Of a DNA stretch of 64,000 bases, positions 1 to 11,800 are shown piece by piece. How positions within the stretch are numbered: the stretch's first letter is position 1; every line of letters begins with the position of its first letter. The translations under genes and the position numbers were made by a program. Source of the DNA: Hyparrhenia diplandra (taxonomy: Eukaryota; Streptophyta; Magnoliopsida; Poales; Poaceae); contig JADLZK010001321.1 of the NCBI GenBank assembly GCA_015847255.1, positions 83,607-147,606 on the forward strand, read 5' to 3'. The notes under the pieces were generated by a model, which saw only the letters and a program-made list of their open reading frames with translations, did not search any database and was not told where the DNA came from.

Positions 1-1159
1 CTCCACTATATAAAGAGAGGCACTCCTCACTTGTAACAACACAACACACTACACATCACATTGTTACATTCTCACCTTGAGCACCACTCTCTCCCCTTCA
101 TTAGTTTAGTAGTAGGATTCGAGTTAGGCAAAGCTTCAAGGAGGGCTTGTCTCCTTGGAAGGATCTTTTGGTAATTTACTATGAAGTTCTTTCCTTTATT
201 CAAGTCTCATTATTTATATCGCAATGCATATGAACTAGAGTATAGTTATCCTCATGTTATATTCATATTATGCCAACTAGAGTATAGTTAGTAAGATGTG
301 ATAATTAACATGACTAACTTTAGGCTAATTGAATCATATTTTATTCTTGGAGCGTAGTAGAACTAAGTTCAGTGATGGTGCAGTGTACCTTCGGGTTTAC
401 CTTTACTCTTGCCTGTCGATCCGTAGGGTCGAGGTACCGAGGGGGTTTAGGTAGTTTTCTATAAACGTAAGCGTGGTGCTTAGGTCTATAGAGAATCATC
501 ACGGGAAATGCCGGCATCCCACGGTAGTGAGGTAGGCGGCGAGAGGGTGACAACTCTGTTCGTCCTTCGCACTCCTCCACGTCCAGGGTGTCGGGTTGAG
601 TCCTATCAAGTGTCACTTAGGCTGGCATATACCGGGCGCGGGCATCTCCTCATCACTTTAGCCCATCTCTGCTATGAACCATGAATGACATATGTAGAAT
701 ATAGTCCGACGCATTGGCGATATTAGAATAGCCAACTCAACATAGGTTTTTCCTTTCTTGTTATTTCCTATTTATTCCTTCTAGTGCTCAAGAAGTGTGT
801 GTGTCACCACTATCTCCAATATTATTGTCACTTACCCTGTACATGATTAGTGGCTATCCATACATACATTGTGGGCTATCATCATCATATTAAATCTAAA
901 CCTGCCTTCCCATGGGAAAATATAAATGAACGATACCCGAATACTCCGGGTGAAATGCTACGATGATAGATCCGTGCGCTTGCGGGTTGACCCTTGCAAT
1001 ATTCAATTTATCTATCACCGACACTCTCTTGACGTTATCATTAAGGATAATATTTATTGTTAGTGATTGCGTTAAGAAATGTCGACAAGCATTTCTGGCG
1101 CCGTTTCTTGGGGATGGGTTCTAAACTGTTTCTAGTAATTGCGCTAAGAAACGCCAACA
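1..1159 (+). mobile_element. 5' LTR of element A (partial, cut by window edge)
   Basis: This matches 7184-8338 nearly base for base, so it is the left LTR of a Ty3-type retrotransposon whose first roughly 490 bp lie before the window. The window opens at the TATA box (CTATATAAAG), followed by a leader-like stretch. It ends in CGCCAACA at 1159, the inverted complement of the TGTTGGCG that opens the right copy. About 60 bp before the end (1088-1110) there is a second PBS-like sequence inside the LTR. Differences from the right copy are mostly small indels in CG, CAG and CTG words. Confidence 0.93.
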
Positions 1160-1190
1160 AGCATTCTGGCGCCGTTCTTGCGGGAAGGCA
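1160..1190 (+). other. primer binding site of element A (tRNA-Asp type)
   Basis: TCTGGCGCCGTTCTTGCGGG starts a few bases after the LTR. The consensus complementary to the 3' end of plant tRNA-Asp is TGGCGCCGTTGCCGGGGA. The central bases differ here (TTCTTGCGGG for TTGCCGGGGA), whereas the copy inside the right LTR at about 8270-8287 reads correctly, so this may be a sequence error. The PBS primes minus-strand DNA synthesis. Confidence 0.7.
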
Positions 1191-1410
1191 AGGTTAAAAA
1201 AAATATTAATAAAGATGATCATAACCACATGTATGGATGATAGCCCTAATCTTTGCAGGCTAACTCTTTTTGTTTTCTTCATTTGTGGATGAAAACGAGG
1301 GGATAGTGTATGATTTGGTCACAACTTTTGCCGAATAACCGTCGGCGATCCGAGAGGCCGCAGGATGAGTCGGGCTCAGGCCACTCCTCCTGTCATCACT
1401 CCCGAGGAGG

Positions 1411-2245
1411 TTGCACCTGTCATCCAAGTACCATCTTCATCAACACTCATGGCCACCAAGACACTCCGTGACTACTCTGTCCCCGTCGTGGGCAATGTCG
1501 ATTGACCCCCGTGTCAACTTGGGCGACAAGAACTTTGAGTTAAGGACTGGCCTCATCATGATGGTACAAGCAAGTCCATTCTCGCGGACTGCCAAGCGAG
1601 GACGCAAATGCTCATCTCGAGAACTTCTTGGAGCTGTGCGACACAATCGTCATCAGGGCGTTGAGCCGGATGCAATTAGGCTCGCTTGTTTCCCCTTCTC
1701 CCTTGTGGGGAAGGCGAAGCAATGGTTCTACAAGGACAAGGAGGTCGCTGTCGGCACTTGGAGTAAATGCTCCACCGCATTCCTCGCAAGGTTCTTCCCA
1801 ATGGGCAAAACCAATGCCCTGCGGGCAAGAATTTCCAACTTTCGCCAGACGGCAATGGAACCCATACGGAGGCGTGGGAGAGGCCGCAAGAGTACATCCT
1901 CGCCGCCCGCACCATGGCATGGAGAAGTGGCTCGTCCTTCAGAACTTCTACAATGGTCTTACGACCATGTCGAAGGGCCACATAGATGCTGCTGCTGGAG
2001 GGGCGTTCTTATCCCTCACTGTTGAGAAAGCAGAAGCGCTCATCGAGAAGATGATCGAGAACCAAGGCTGGGGAGAAGAACGGGCCCCTCAGCAAACACA
2101 AAAAGGTATGCACACGGTCAAGGAGACAGATCACGCTTGCTTTGCAAAGATCGATCTCCCGATGAAAAGACTGGGCGACCAAGCTCCGTCAAGCGATTGC
2201 TACACTCCCCATGGACTCACATATGACATGTGAAGTCTGCGGAGA
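1411..2245 (+). pseudogene. element A Gag (retrotransposon gag domain), frameshifted
   Basis: Read in overlapping frames, this gives a Ty3-type Gag core: KAKQWFYKDKE near 1710-1740, then FLARFFPMGKTNALR at about 1780-1830, HGMEKWLVLQNFYNGL at about 1915-1960 and a GGAFLSLT segment near 1995-2020. The order and wording match the Gag of element C on the other strand (KAKQWFYANKDKL, FFPIGKTNALR, HHGMEN, TFYHGL). Gag would form the capsid of the cytoplasmic virus-like particle. At least two frame changes break it (about 1640-1680 and 1870-1900). The zinc knuckle follows directly in another frame, as expected for one disrupted gag-protease ORF. Confidence 0.8.
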
Positions 2246-2537
2246 GGTTGGACATTCGGGAAGTTCTTGTCCCGAAACTCGAGAAGAAGTAGGCTACGTC
2301 AACAACGGATTTTCGTCCGGTAATAACAATGGGTGGAACAATGAGAATCGCCCACAAGGAGGTAACAATTACAATTCAAATTACAATTCCAATTTCAATT
2401 CCAATCAACCCTCCTTGAAAGATTTAGTTTACGGTCAAGCTAAAATTAATGAAAGTCTAAACAAGAAATTATCTTTCAATGACAAAATGCTTGAAAATGT
2501 AAACACAAAACTAGAAACCCTATCTTCTCTGCAGTAA
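2211..2537 (+). CDS. element A Gag C-terminus with CCHC zinc knuckle
   Basis: The 108-residue frame contains CEVCGEVGHSGSSC (C-x2-C-x4-H-x4-C) at about residues 8-21. This is the nucleic-acid-binding knuckle of the Gag nucleocapsid region. An Asn-rich linker with repeated NYNSN units follows, then a heptad-like stretch (LNKKLSFNDKMLENVNTKLETL) that is also found in element C as NLSKKLASNDKMLETISAKME. It is the continuation of the upstream Gag. Its Met at 2211 is just an open-frame start and not a likely initiator. Confidence 0.75.
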   Translation: MDSHMTCEVCGEVGHSGSSCPETREEVGYVNNGFSSGNNNGWNNENRPQGGNNYNSNYNSNFNSNQPSLKDLVYGQAKINESLNKKLSFNDKMLENVNTKLETLSSLQ

Positions 2538-2794
2538 AGAATCAATTGAGCTTTAATAAAATGATAGAAACCCAAATAGCTCAATTAAGCTGCTGCAGCT
2601 TGCACCCTAACATGGGAAAGGACTCGGCCCGAAGCCGAGAGCCCCATTGAATCCGTTAACATGGTAACAATAAACAACCGCGCTTGTAAACGGGTTATAC
2701 CGGATGTTGTTGTGGACTCACCTTTTGCGAGAGAAGAAGGAGGATCCGGGGAGCCCAACAATCACCGCTCAATAGGCCCATACACGTTCGGCAA

Positions 2795-3168
2795 CGCCCT
2801 CTTGTGATCTAGGGGCAAGTGTCAACATCATGTCAAAGAAGGCCAATGACACACTCCTACACTTCCCATTATCCCGCACCAAGACCAAACTCAGAATGGC
2901 AGATCAAACAGTAATAAAGCCAGAAGGGATTCTTCGAGACATTCTGGTAAAGGTGAAGGATAGCTACGTCCGCACAGACTTCATCGTCGTCGACATGGGA
3001 GAAGAAGATCACGTAGCATTGTTGTTGGGGAGACCGTTCCTCAACACAACAAACGCTACTATCCATGTTGGCAAGGGAAGGGTCGACTTCGAATTCAAGG
3101 ACGGGTGGTCCAATGCCTATTTAACGGATACAAACGGAAGAAATCCCAGAAAAAAAAGAAAAAGTTGA
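2795..3168 (+). CDS. element A aspartic protease (gag-asp type)
   Basis: At about 2801-2830 the frame reads CDLGASVNIMSKK, the active-site loop of the plant Ty3 gag-protease family, where DLGAS is the usual variant of DTGA. It is followed by LRMADQTVIKPEGILRDI and DFIVVDMGEEDHVALLLGRP, then FLNTTNATI. That order (active site, ADQT flap-side motif, LGRPFL) is characteristic. It would cleave the element's own Gag. After residue ~105 the frame ends in a basic tail (NPRKKRKS), and no reverse transcriptase, RNase H or integrase follows. The protease resembles the second protease of element C (DMGEEE...LGRPFLNTT) more than the first. Confidence 0.82.
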
Positions 3169-4098
3169 ACCCCAAGCAAAGACAACAGTCGGGCAAAAGG
3201 ACCCCGAGAAGCAGGGCGACGGACAAACCAAAGAGGAAGTTGTAAAATTTCACGCCAAGAAGGAGGAGGAACGTGCCCACGCAACCCCCGAAAAAGATTC
3301 AAGAAGAAATAAAGTCGCCATCGCCTACCACGTCACCATCCAAAAAATACAAAGAAGGCATGACGTGTGAAGCAAGCCTAAAGGTAAGCTTCACTAAAGG
3401 TAAGAAATAAATATTTTTTCTTCTATAAATTTATTTTCCTCATATTAAATTATTATTTTTTTAAAATTCAAAACCTCTTTAATTAATTCATTTCCTTTTT
3501 TCTTTAATATTAAAAGAATTCCTTTTTATATTTTAATCCCATTGCCATATTTCCCATGTCAATTAAAATATAAAAATAATAATATAAATAAAATATATAT
3601 ATTGATAAGATTTTATAAACAAAACTTTATTCCAAAAAAATCTTAAACATTTATAAAATGAGAGAAAATGAAAAACAAAGTTTTTGGTCGAACCCCACCG
3701 TTGCACCACCGCACAACGGTCGATTCGACTGTTTGAACACACCGCCAAAGCGGGGCGACGGAGGGCCTAGGATGGGGCCGGCCGCCGCGTGGGCGGCCCC
3801 CCGGCGGCACCTCCTATCATGGGCCAAACGGTCACGTGCACTAGCCGTTGCCCCTCGTCCGAAAGTGTCGGGGTGCATCGTGCTATAAATTCGCGAGGTG
3901 GCCGGGAGAGCTCTCCACCCCTCTCATTCTCACTCCCTCACTCTCTCATTTTGCTACTTGCTCACTTCTTGCACTCCACAAAGCATTCCCAAGCTCTAGT
4001 GCAAGAACACCAGCACACTCTCTCTCACAAGCTCTCTCTTCCAAGTTCTCTCAAAGAGTAAGCACTTGTTTCCATTCTGTTCGTTTTTGTTCGCTAAC
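3169..4098 (+). other. spacer replacing pol in element A, with internal promoter-like segment
   Basis: This 930-bp stretch stands where reverse transcriptase and integrase would lie, and none of their motifs is visible. The first part is Lys/Glu-rich coding-like sequence; 3400-3660 is AT-rich. At 3776-3800 there are GC-rich palindromic blocks (GGCCGGCC and GGGCGGCCC). A TATA-like GCTATAAATT follows at about 3880, then a CT-rich leader (3905-4040) like that of the LTR transcripts, and TTCAG/G near 4105 could be an acceptor. This resembles an internal promoter and 5' leader for the downstream ORF. That is inference from layout only. Confidence 0.45.
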
Positions 4099-5640
4099 AT
4101 GTTCAGGAAAGCAGCAAGCGCGATCAAGAAAGGCGTGAGAAGAAGCGCGAGGCTCTCCCAAGGAAGTTCGGGTACACACGCCGACAATGCGAAGCATACG
4201 AAGAAGACGCACCCGCAAGAGCAAGAGCAAGAACAAGCAACCACGGGGATGACGATCGAGGAAGCCGATGCACACCGCACCTCGACCTGGAAGGAGAACG
4301 GGAGATGCAAGCCTACAACATCCTCAAGAATCGAGACTTCGCTCCCGCTCCTCGCTTCCCCAACGACGCCCTTGAAAAACTAGGTATGGATAACGAATTC
4401 CCCATCATTTGGAAAAGTTGTCGGATGGTTAGGGATTGCTCCCCCTGGATGAGCCGGGCTCTCGCCTCCTCACCATCCAATTTTTAGGATCTTTGGAAGT
4501 TCATGATCGGGGTGTTAGTTTCGGACTTTTTAGTAAATACTACTATTACACTTGGCAAGAACTGGCTAGGCACATAGGCTTTGATGCTAAGAAATGTTGC
4601 ACAAACTTAAACATTTGTTTTACCTGCATTTTAATCGTGCCGCCTTTTCCACCGAGATCTCCACCATAGTTCCTACAGATCCTAGGTTTCGTCCTTCTAA
4701 TGCCAACATACATCATCCAACATTGAAATTCATGCAGAAATGGATTGCCATAACTTTGTTTCCTAGGCACGAATTTCACGAAGTCTTTTAGATGTTGAGA
4801 TGCAATGCCTCTATGCCATAGTTCACAAGAGAAAGATTGCTCTGTAAAAGAAATCATAAAATGCATGCTTAGCAATTTTAAACAATCCACACCTGTTTAT
4901 TGTACCTCTCGTGTGACAAGGATTGCTAGTAACATTGGTGCATTGCAAGGCGAGAATGTCACATACCTAGATACTCCACCTCTGGAAATTTCATTATCAC
5001 ACCTGATACAAGGGCACATAATAAAATTTGATGAGAATGACCACAAGAAGATTATTTATTATTTTTCGGGATATATAAATGAGATTCCGCTCCCTAACCC
5101 GGAACTCTCATTATATAAATCCCCATCACTCACCTTCGCTCTAGTTGAGCTAGACCGAAGCACCCAGGAGTTACGTGTCTCGCAGGTCATCACGAAGGAG
5201 AGCTACGGGCGAGGCTAGGGGGTTCCGCGGATGCCACAGCCTACACCCGTATGCCAGTGCCCACGCCCGGGTTCTTTACACCAACGCTGAACCCCGGGCT
5301 CACACCGACCTCTCCCGGTATGAGGGGATGTTCACACCTCATCGCATCAGCCGGGAGGGTCAACATGGCATGAGACACACACAGTGTCCTCGACTCCGAA
5401 GGGATGCCACCACCACGTCACTCTCACGGTGGACCCTGTGAGCGCTCCAAGAGATCAACACCCGACTCGGGAATGTGGAACTCGCCGCGGGGTGAGATTG
5501 CGCAGATCACTCACTGGTTTTGTGCGGGTTTCCGATCAACGCCATCGGCAGTGCACGCAACACCAAGCAGAGGAGGCGGAACGGAGACGGGGGGAGCACG
5601 AGGCACGATGGTGTCTGGGCGCCACATGGGGTACTACCCC
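4099..5640 (+). pseudogene. Athila ORF1-like protein of element A, frameshifted
   Basis: The start (MFRKAASAIKKGVRRSARLS) is basic, like the N-termini of grass Athila ORF1-family proteins. Next come YNILKNRDFAPAPRFPNDAL, LGMDNEFPIIWKS, a DEPGSRLLTIQFLGSLEVHD segment, FSKYYYYTWQELARHIGFDA and LHHLN-type helical sequence to about 5215. Sequence with coding character continues to about 5640. I recognise the pattern of the ATHILA ORF-1 family (conserved in plant Ty3 elements, function unknown). Here it sits between protease and 3' LTR without any pol. Frame changes at about 4390, 4470, 4600 and 4800 break it, some possibly consensus errors. The assignment to the family is from memory of its motifs and is moderately sure. 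Confidence 0.6.
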
Positions 5641-6681
5641 CTAACCCATAGGCCATCGGCTAGCTTGGGGGAGGACCCCACGGAGGTAAGTACCTACCTC
5701 CCCTATCACTTTATTTTATCCCTCAAATTTTCATTTTCATTTTGTTTTAAAAAAATATATATATATATGAAAAGAACAAAAATATGATTCCACTTCAATA
5801 TGTAGTATAAGGATGCTTAATTTCTCTGAAGTTGCTCTGTCTATAGTTCAATTTGCACCTAGTTCATAACATTGTATTCCCCAATGTTTAAGTTTATTGG
5901 CTTAACTTGTCTTGTCCTAAAAACTTAATGATTTGTGGGTATGCAAACACATGATTCTTCTCTAAGCTATTGCCGGATATGATATGGTAAAAATAGAATC
6001 TACTATGATTTTGTTCTAAGAGCGATTCATCGTTCGGAGAAAAATTTCCAAAATTCCTTAATGATCAAAATTCTCATGATAACCTATGTGAGACACCTGT
6101 CATACGCTTTTTGATCAAGATTCACATTGCCAAAAATAGGTTATGGGCTAAGCTAGAAAAAATGGACGTGTGTCCAAAAAAAATAAAACAATGGGTACTT
6201 CGATACCCGCCTCTAAAAAAAGAAGAAGAAAGAGAAGAATAATGGACAAGTGTCCGAGGGGGCGAGTAGAGCCCACTTCTCTAAAAAAGAAATAAGAGCT
6301 AGCCCATACCTTATCAAAAAGAAATAAAATTTCACTTGCACATCTTGATCAAGGCTTATGACTTGTTTCTCCTTATGGTTTGCACACACCGAGATGATTT
6401 AAGGAATCATTACAAAAATCTCCGCATGAATAATCAATCAAAGAATGCATGACTAGTGTTTCTATCAAAACCGTTCTATCTTGCAATAACCCAAGGGTTT
6501 GGAGAATGTTATAAGCCCCATATGATTTAAGTAAACAAGGATAGATAAAAATGCCAATTTATTTAAACAACGGAAGAATACTTTATTATGAGCATGGTAC
6601 ATTTTGAAATATATCGGCATTGTAGCAACTCCTAATCAACAACCAAACACTTAGCTATTTGCTCGGGACGAGCAAAGGTTA
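5641..6681 (+). other. 3' noncoding module of element A
   Basis: No gene is seen. The module opens with a polypurine-tract copy, AGCTTGGGGGAGG at 5662-5674, one kilobase before the real one. It holds two palindromes, GGACGTGTGTCC (6164-6175) and GGACAAGTGTCC (6244-6255). The 22-bp context of the second is found in inverted orientation in element B at about 29750. A-rich tracts surround them. The same kind of module lies before the polypurine tract of elements B and C. Confidence 0.6.
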
Positions 6682-6694
6682 AGCTTGGGGGACT
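6682..6694 (+). other. polypurine tract of element A
   Basis: AGCTTGGGGGACT lies directly before the TGTTGGCG that starts the right LTR. It is the plus-strand primer for reverse transcription. The preceding text (TTTGCTCGGGACGAGCAAAGG) is a short stem-loop found at this place in many grass Ty3 elements. A similar loop, inverted, is seen at 36953-36975 in element C. Confidence 0.85.
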
Positions 6695-8338
6695 TGTTGG
6701 CGGTCATTATCGAGTATATTATACCGCAAACTTATATCCAATTCTTGAGAAAGGGGCAAACTTATGATACATATACCTTTACTTCTAACCTAGTTCCACT
6801 TGTATTCGTAGAAATTATGTCTTGCGGGTATAAAAGTGGAAACAGTACAAAGTCGCCAAATAAATTAGAAAGCGTATTGAATAAAAGGCGCCAAGGAGTG
6901 GATCAATCAAGAGGACCAAACCCGGCGCACAATTTGGCCCATGCACCACCATAGGCCCAACATGTGAATGACAAAACGCGACGACGGAGGAGGGGCGGGG
7001 AGGGGCCAGCCCGGGGGCGGCCGGCCCACTTGCGGCGGCCGGCGCATTATTTCGGCCAAAGTTCCGCCCTTTCTCGGGCGGTTTGGAGCGATCTTCAAGC
7101 GGCGGTTGCATGTGGTGCAAACTTTTCGTTCCCGCCAAGAACACCTCGAAGCAAGGAGAGCCCTCCATTCCCTCCTCCTCTCCACTATATAAAAGAGAGG
7201 CACTCCTCACTTGTAACAACACAACACACTACACATCACATTGTTACATTCTCACCTTGAGCACCACTCTCTCCCCTTCATTAGTTTAGTAGTAGGATTC
7301 GAGTTAGGCAAAGCTTCAAGGAGGGCTTGTCTCCTTGGAAGGATCTTTTGGTAATTTACTATGAAGTTCTTTCCTTTATTCAAGTTTCATTATTTATATC
7401 GCAATGCATATGAACTAGAGTATAGTTATCCTCATGTTATATTCATATTATGCCAACTAGAGTATAGTTAGTAAGATGTGATAATTAACATGACTAACTT
7501 TAGGCTAATTGAATCATATTTTATTCTTGGAACGTAGTAGAACTAAGTTCGAAAGTGATGGTCCGTGTACCTTCGGGTTTACCTTTACTCTTGCCTGTCG
7601 ATCCGTAGGGTCGGGGGTACCGAGGGGGTTTAGGTAGTTTTCTATAAACGTAAAGCGTGGTGCTTAGGTCTATAGAGAATCATCGGGAAATGCGGCATCC
7701 CACGGTAGTGAGGTAGGGCGAGAGGGTGACAACTCTGTTCGTCCTTCGCACTCCTCCACGTCCGGGTGTCGGGTTGGAGTCCTATCAAGTGTCACCGGGC
7801 CGGCATATACCGGGGCGCGGGCATCTCCTCATCACTTTAGCCCATCTCTCGCTATGAACCATGAATGACATATGTAGAATATAGTCGGCGCATTGGCGAT
7901 ATTAGAATAGCCAACTCAACATAGGTTTTTCCTTTCTTGTTATTTCCTATTTATTCCTTCTAGTGCTCAAAAGTGTGTGTGTCACCACTATCTCCAATAT
8001 TATTGTCACTTACCCCCGTACATGATTAGTGGCTATCCATACATACATTGTGGGCTATCATCATCATATTAAATCTAAACCTGCCTTCCCATGGGAAAAT
8101 ATAAATGAACGATACCCGAATACTCCGGGTGAAATGCTACGATGATAGATCCGTGCGCTTGCGGGTTGACCCTTGCAATATTCAATTTATCTATCACGAC
8201 ACTCTCTTGGCGTTATCATTAAGGATAATATTTATTGTTAGTGATTGCGTTAAGAAATGTCGACAAGCATTTGGCGCCGTTGCCGGGGGGGATGGGTTCT
8301 AAACCTGTTTCTAGTAATTGCGCTAAGAAACGCCAACA
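6695..8338 (+). mobile_element. 3' LTR of element A
   Basis: The LTR is 1644 bp, from TGTTGGCG to CGCCAACA, with a perfect 8-bp terminal inverted repeat. GC-rich palindromic blocks lie at 7011-7057 (GGCCGGCC, GGCCGGCGC, then ATTATT and TCGGCC). The TATA box CTATATAAAAG is at about 7184 and the leader follows. A PBS-like TTTGGCGCCGTTGCCGGGG lies inside, at about 8268-8287. Sequence identity with 1-1159 shows recent insertion. The far-side target duplication cannot be checked because the 5' end is outside the window. Confidence 0.93.
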
Positions 8339-8375
8339 CCTTCCTAATTTGGATCGTGTTAGAAATATCGCGATT

Positions 8376-8547
8376 ACTAAGTTTAGTCATTTGTTTCCAT
8401 AAGTACTGCTTTGTTTAATACAACGAAAAAGGTCTGCCGGTTGTTTTGAGCGGCACCAAACTCGTTTTCTCTATTCTTGCGGCGTTCGCCGCTCACCATC
8501 GTCTCCGGCCACCTACCGGGCGGCGAAACTTCCGATGATCTACGACA
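8376..8547 (+). mobile_element. 5' LTR (3' part) of the copia element
   Basis: ACTAAGTTTAGTC to TACGACA matches 19199-19379 of the complete right LTR, so this is the R/U5 end of a left copia LTR. The first ~230 bp of the LTR are absent. Element A ends 37 bp upstream at 8338, and the sequence 8339-8375 aligns poorly with the right LTR. Either element A inserted into this LTR, with its upstream part left of the window, or the LTR was truncated. Confidence 0.8.
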
Positions 8548-8549
8548 AT

Positions 8550-8563
8550 TGGTATCGTGGCGG
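8550..8563 (+). other. primer binding site of the copia element (initiator Met tRNA type)
   Basis: TGGTATCGTGGCGG follows the LTR after two bases. The usual sequence is TGGTATCAGAGC. The change lies at a CAG word, where this assembly differs between repeat copies elsewhere. The gag of the copia element starts at 14685, so the leader is split by the LINE. Confidence 0.65.
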
Positions 8564-8867
8564 TTTTTTTTTTTTTTTTTTTTGATAAAGGGATAGAACC
8601 CCTGCTTTTTATAGAAAGCATATAAGGTTGTCATACAGATTGTCTCGAACTAAAAAGAGGAGCTCGCGGGCTCAAAAAAGACTATCTAAACCATCAGCTA
8701 CTTGAGGAAGTAATTTTTACGCATGAATAAGTGTCACATGCTCGCTTCTTCAGGTGCCTTGTCCTTCATCCTTTCCATGAATGCTTCCGTCCACCCCCTC
8801 GCCTGGATCACCCTCTCGTCTAGAACTCCTTGGTCAGTACATCCCAGCAGCACCCGCCATTTCTTCA

Positions 8868-11800
8868 GGTTTGCAAAGATTTTGAAAAAAATTCAGTTGG
8901 AGTCTTTGGGAACGCCCCCTCGATAGCCATTTTGTTTCGCGTGGTCCATAGCGACCAGAGCACGGCTGCCAGCAATGTTAATTTTAGATTGTACATTTCA
9001 CTGCCTAGTGGCAGCCAATTATCAGAGAAATCCTGTAGGGTTTTTGGGAGCCTCTCCCACCCGTACGCCTCCCTCAGCCCTGTCCAGGTGAATTTGGCCA
9101 GCGGACATGCGAAGAGGATGTGGTCAGATGTTTCGGGTTTGCCGCATACCACACAATTGGTGTTTCCTTTCGATTTCATCCCCCCCAAAGTCACCCCTGA
9201 CTGGATCCTATCTTGGTATGCCAGCCACATGAATACTTTAATTTTCATGGGTAGTTTGCTTTTCCATAGCTGTCTCAGCCGTTTGTTGACTACACCATGG
9301 TGGGACAGAAATCTGTACATCAAACTTGAAGTATATACCCCAGATTTCTCCAAGGTCCAGCTGACTTTGTCTCGGTTATCATTTGGCTGTATTTCTTTCA
9401 GCATAATCAGCAACTCCTCCCATTGCATATCCTCCCCTTGGCTTAACGGTCGCTTGAAATCCATGATCCATTCGCCTCCCACCCAGCATTCACTAACCAG
9501 GCATTGCTTGTCCCTGCAGTACTCATATAGGCGTGGGAAAACGAGTTTGTGGGGGATTTCCTCCACCCACACGTCCTCCCAGAAGAGTGTGTTTTCTCCA
9601 CTATTAACTTTGAATTTTGCCCCCACTTGAATTTTGCTTTTACTTTCATAACCCCCTGCGAATTGTGACCCCTTATTGTGTTTTGAGAGTGCTAAAGTTA
9701 CGTTGCTCAAATATTTCTTTTCAAAGGTGACAACGAGATATCCCCCTCTTCATGGTTATAGATTCTCGGACCCATTTTATTAGAAGAGCTTCATTTAGCT
9801 TCCTTGTGTTTATGATTCCGCCCCCCAAAGTCCTTAGGCGACACGCAGCGTTTTCCCATTTCACCATGTGGTACTTAAAATTGTCACCATCACTCCCCGT
9901 AAAATTTTTTGACCTGATTGTGTCCATCGTTGGTGGATCCCCTCGTGCGCCGAGAAGACACTCATTGTGTAATTGGGTATCTTTGCTTAGGGAAGAATTG
10001 GTCGAATCGATCTCCCCCGATGTTAGGTTTTTCCCCTTCCATGGTTGAAGTTTGTTTCTTAGCTTCTCTACTAAGCCCTTAAACACCCCCATGCCAATCC
10101 TTGTGTCGCTTATTGGGAAGCCCGGATATTTCATTGGCGGCCGACCTACTTTGCAATTCAGCATGTTTGCTATGTTAATTTCCTCTTCATTGTCAACCCC
10201 AAAAATCACCACCTCACCCTTGTGGTAGTTTATTTTCGATCCGGATAACCATTCAAAGCGATGCAAAGACGTATTTCATGTGTGCAATCGATTTTGGGTC
10301 GCACCCGCACATCGATATCGTGTCATCGGCATATTGTAAATGAGTGATGTCCCCCTTCTATCAGATGGGGTACTACCCTTTGATAAGACCTGCCCTCATC
10401 GCACTATTCATGATGTGTGACAATGCGTCTGCCGCTAGGTTGAATAGTAGAGGAGAGAGCGGGTCCCCCGCCGTCCAAACCCTTGTGAGTTTTTAAAATA
10501 GGGGCCATTTTCCCGTTGATGTTGATGCAAACGCGCCCCCTCCGACGGTGCTCATGATCCATTCTTTCACCTTCTTATCAAAACCTTTCCAAGTCGGTAC
10601 TTCCTCCACAAATTCCCACCTCACACTATCATAAGCTTTCTCGAAGTCAATTTTGAGGATCACCCCGATTGATGCTTGGTCGAGCTCATGCATGATCTCA
10701 TGAAGGACAACCGCCCCATCAGTGATGAGTCTCCCCTTAATGAAAGCTGTCGACTCGGGCTTATTAATTTGTTTGCAAAGTTGGCCGGCCTGTCCAACGG
10801 CAGTTTGGTGAAGATCTTGGCCCGACATTTAGCGGACATATCGGTCGAAATTGCTTCACATTATTTGCTTCCTTTACTTTTGGGATCAGCGTTATCACTC
10901 CATAGTTAAGTCTGGCAATATCCGGTTGGCCCATGTAGAAGTCATTTATCATCTCCCCTAGCTCCCCCTTAACTGTGTTCCAACATTTCTTGTAAAAGGA
11001 CACCCCGAAGCCATCAGGACCTGGCGCGGTGTTCTCCTTCATTCCAAATACCGTTTGCCTAACTTCTTCCTCCGTGAAAGGGCGTAGCGGGGGCGACATT
11101 GTCGATGTCGAGAGTCTCCTATTTTGTGACCGAGGCCCCTTCTTTTAGTTTTATAGTTCTTCTTGGCGCCCTGAGCAGGCGACTTGTAGTAATCATAAAT
11201 GGCTTCGGATCTGCTCTGGTGGAGTCCACGATCCCCCGTTATGTTCTATAGATAAGATTGTCTTTTTTCTTTTTTCACCCGTTCGCCACTAAGTGAAAAA
11301 ATTCTGTGTTGTTATCTCCTTCCGGGATCCACTTCTCACCCCAGCGTTCTTTGCCAGCGAGTTCTTACGCTTCCATTAGATTTTCTAGTTCTTTCTCCAA
11401 GCGTAATCTCCGGATCCGGAGTTTCTGTTCAGACCGTCCCTCCCCCCTCGGCGTTGATCCGCTGGATTTCTTTAGATAACTGTTCTTTTCTTCTTTTATA
11501 TTCCCCTCTGACGTTGTTTCCCCATCCCTTCAAGAATCTCCGTAGATTTGCCAACATTCCGTGCCATATGTCCATCGAGTAAGCTGTCTCTGGGCATTTT
11601 TGTCTTGCCAAACCCCATTGTACATTCTTTGTCTCCAGAAATCCCTCAACGTTGCACCATTGTTTTTCAAAGAAAACTTGCCTTACTTTCATCTCGATGC
11701 CCATTTCAATGTTGAGCAGCAATGGACAGTGACCAGAGCCTATTCTGGTCAAGGTTGTCAGAGTACAGAGTGGGAATTTGTTCTCACAATCGGTAGTGAC

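Noticed and set aside
8564..8583. Poly-T run as a simple sequence repeat
   Set aside because: Position next to LINE ORF2 and a target duplication make it the LINE tail.
8830..9630. Plus-strand open frame of 266 codons
   Set aside because: It is the shadow of the LINE zf-RVT region, which has recognisable family motifs on the minus strand.
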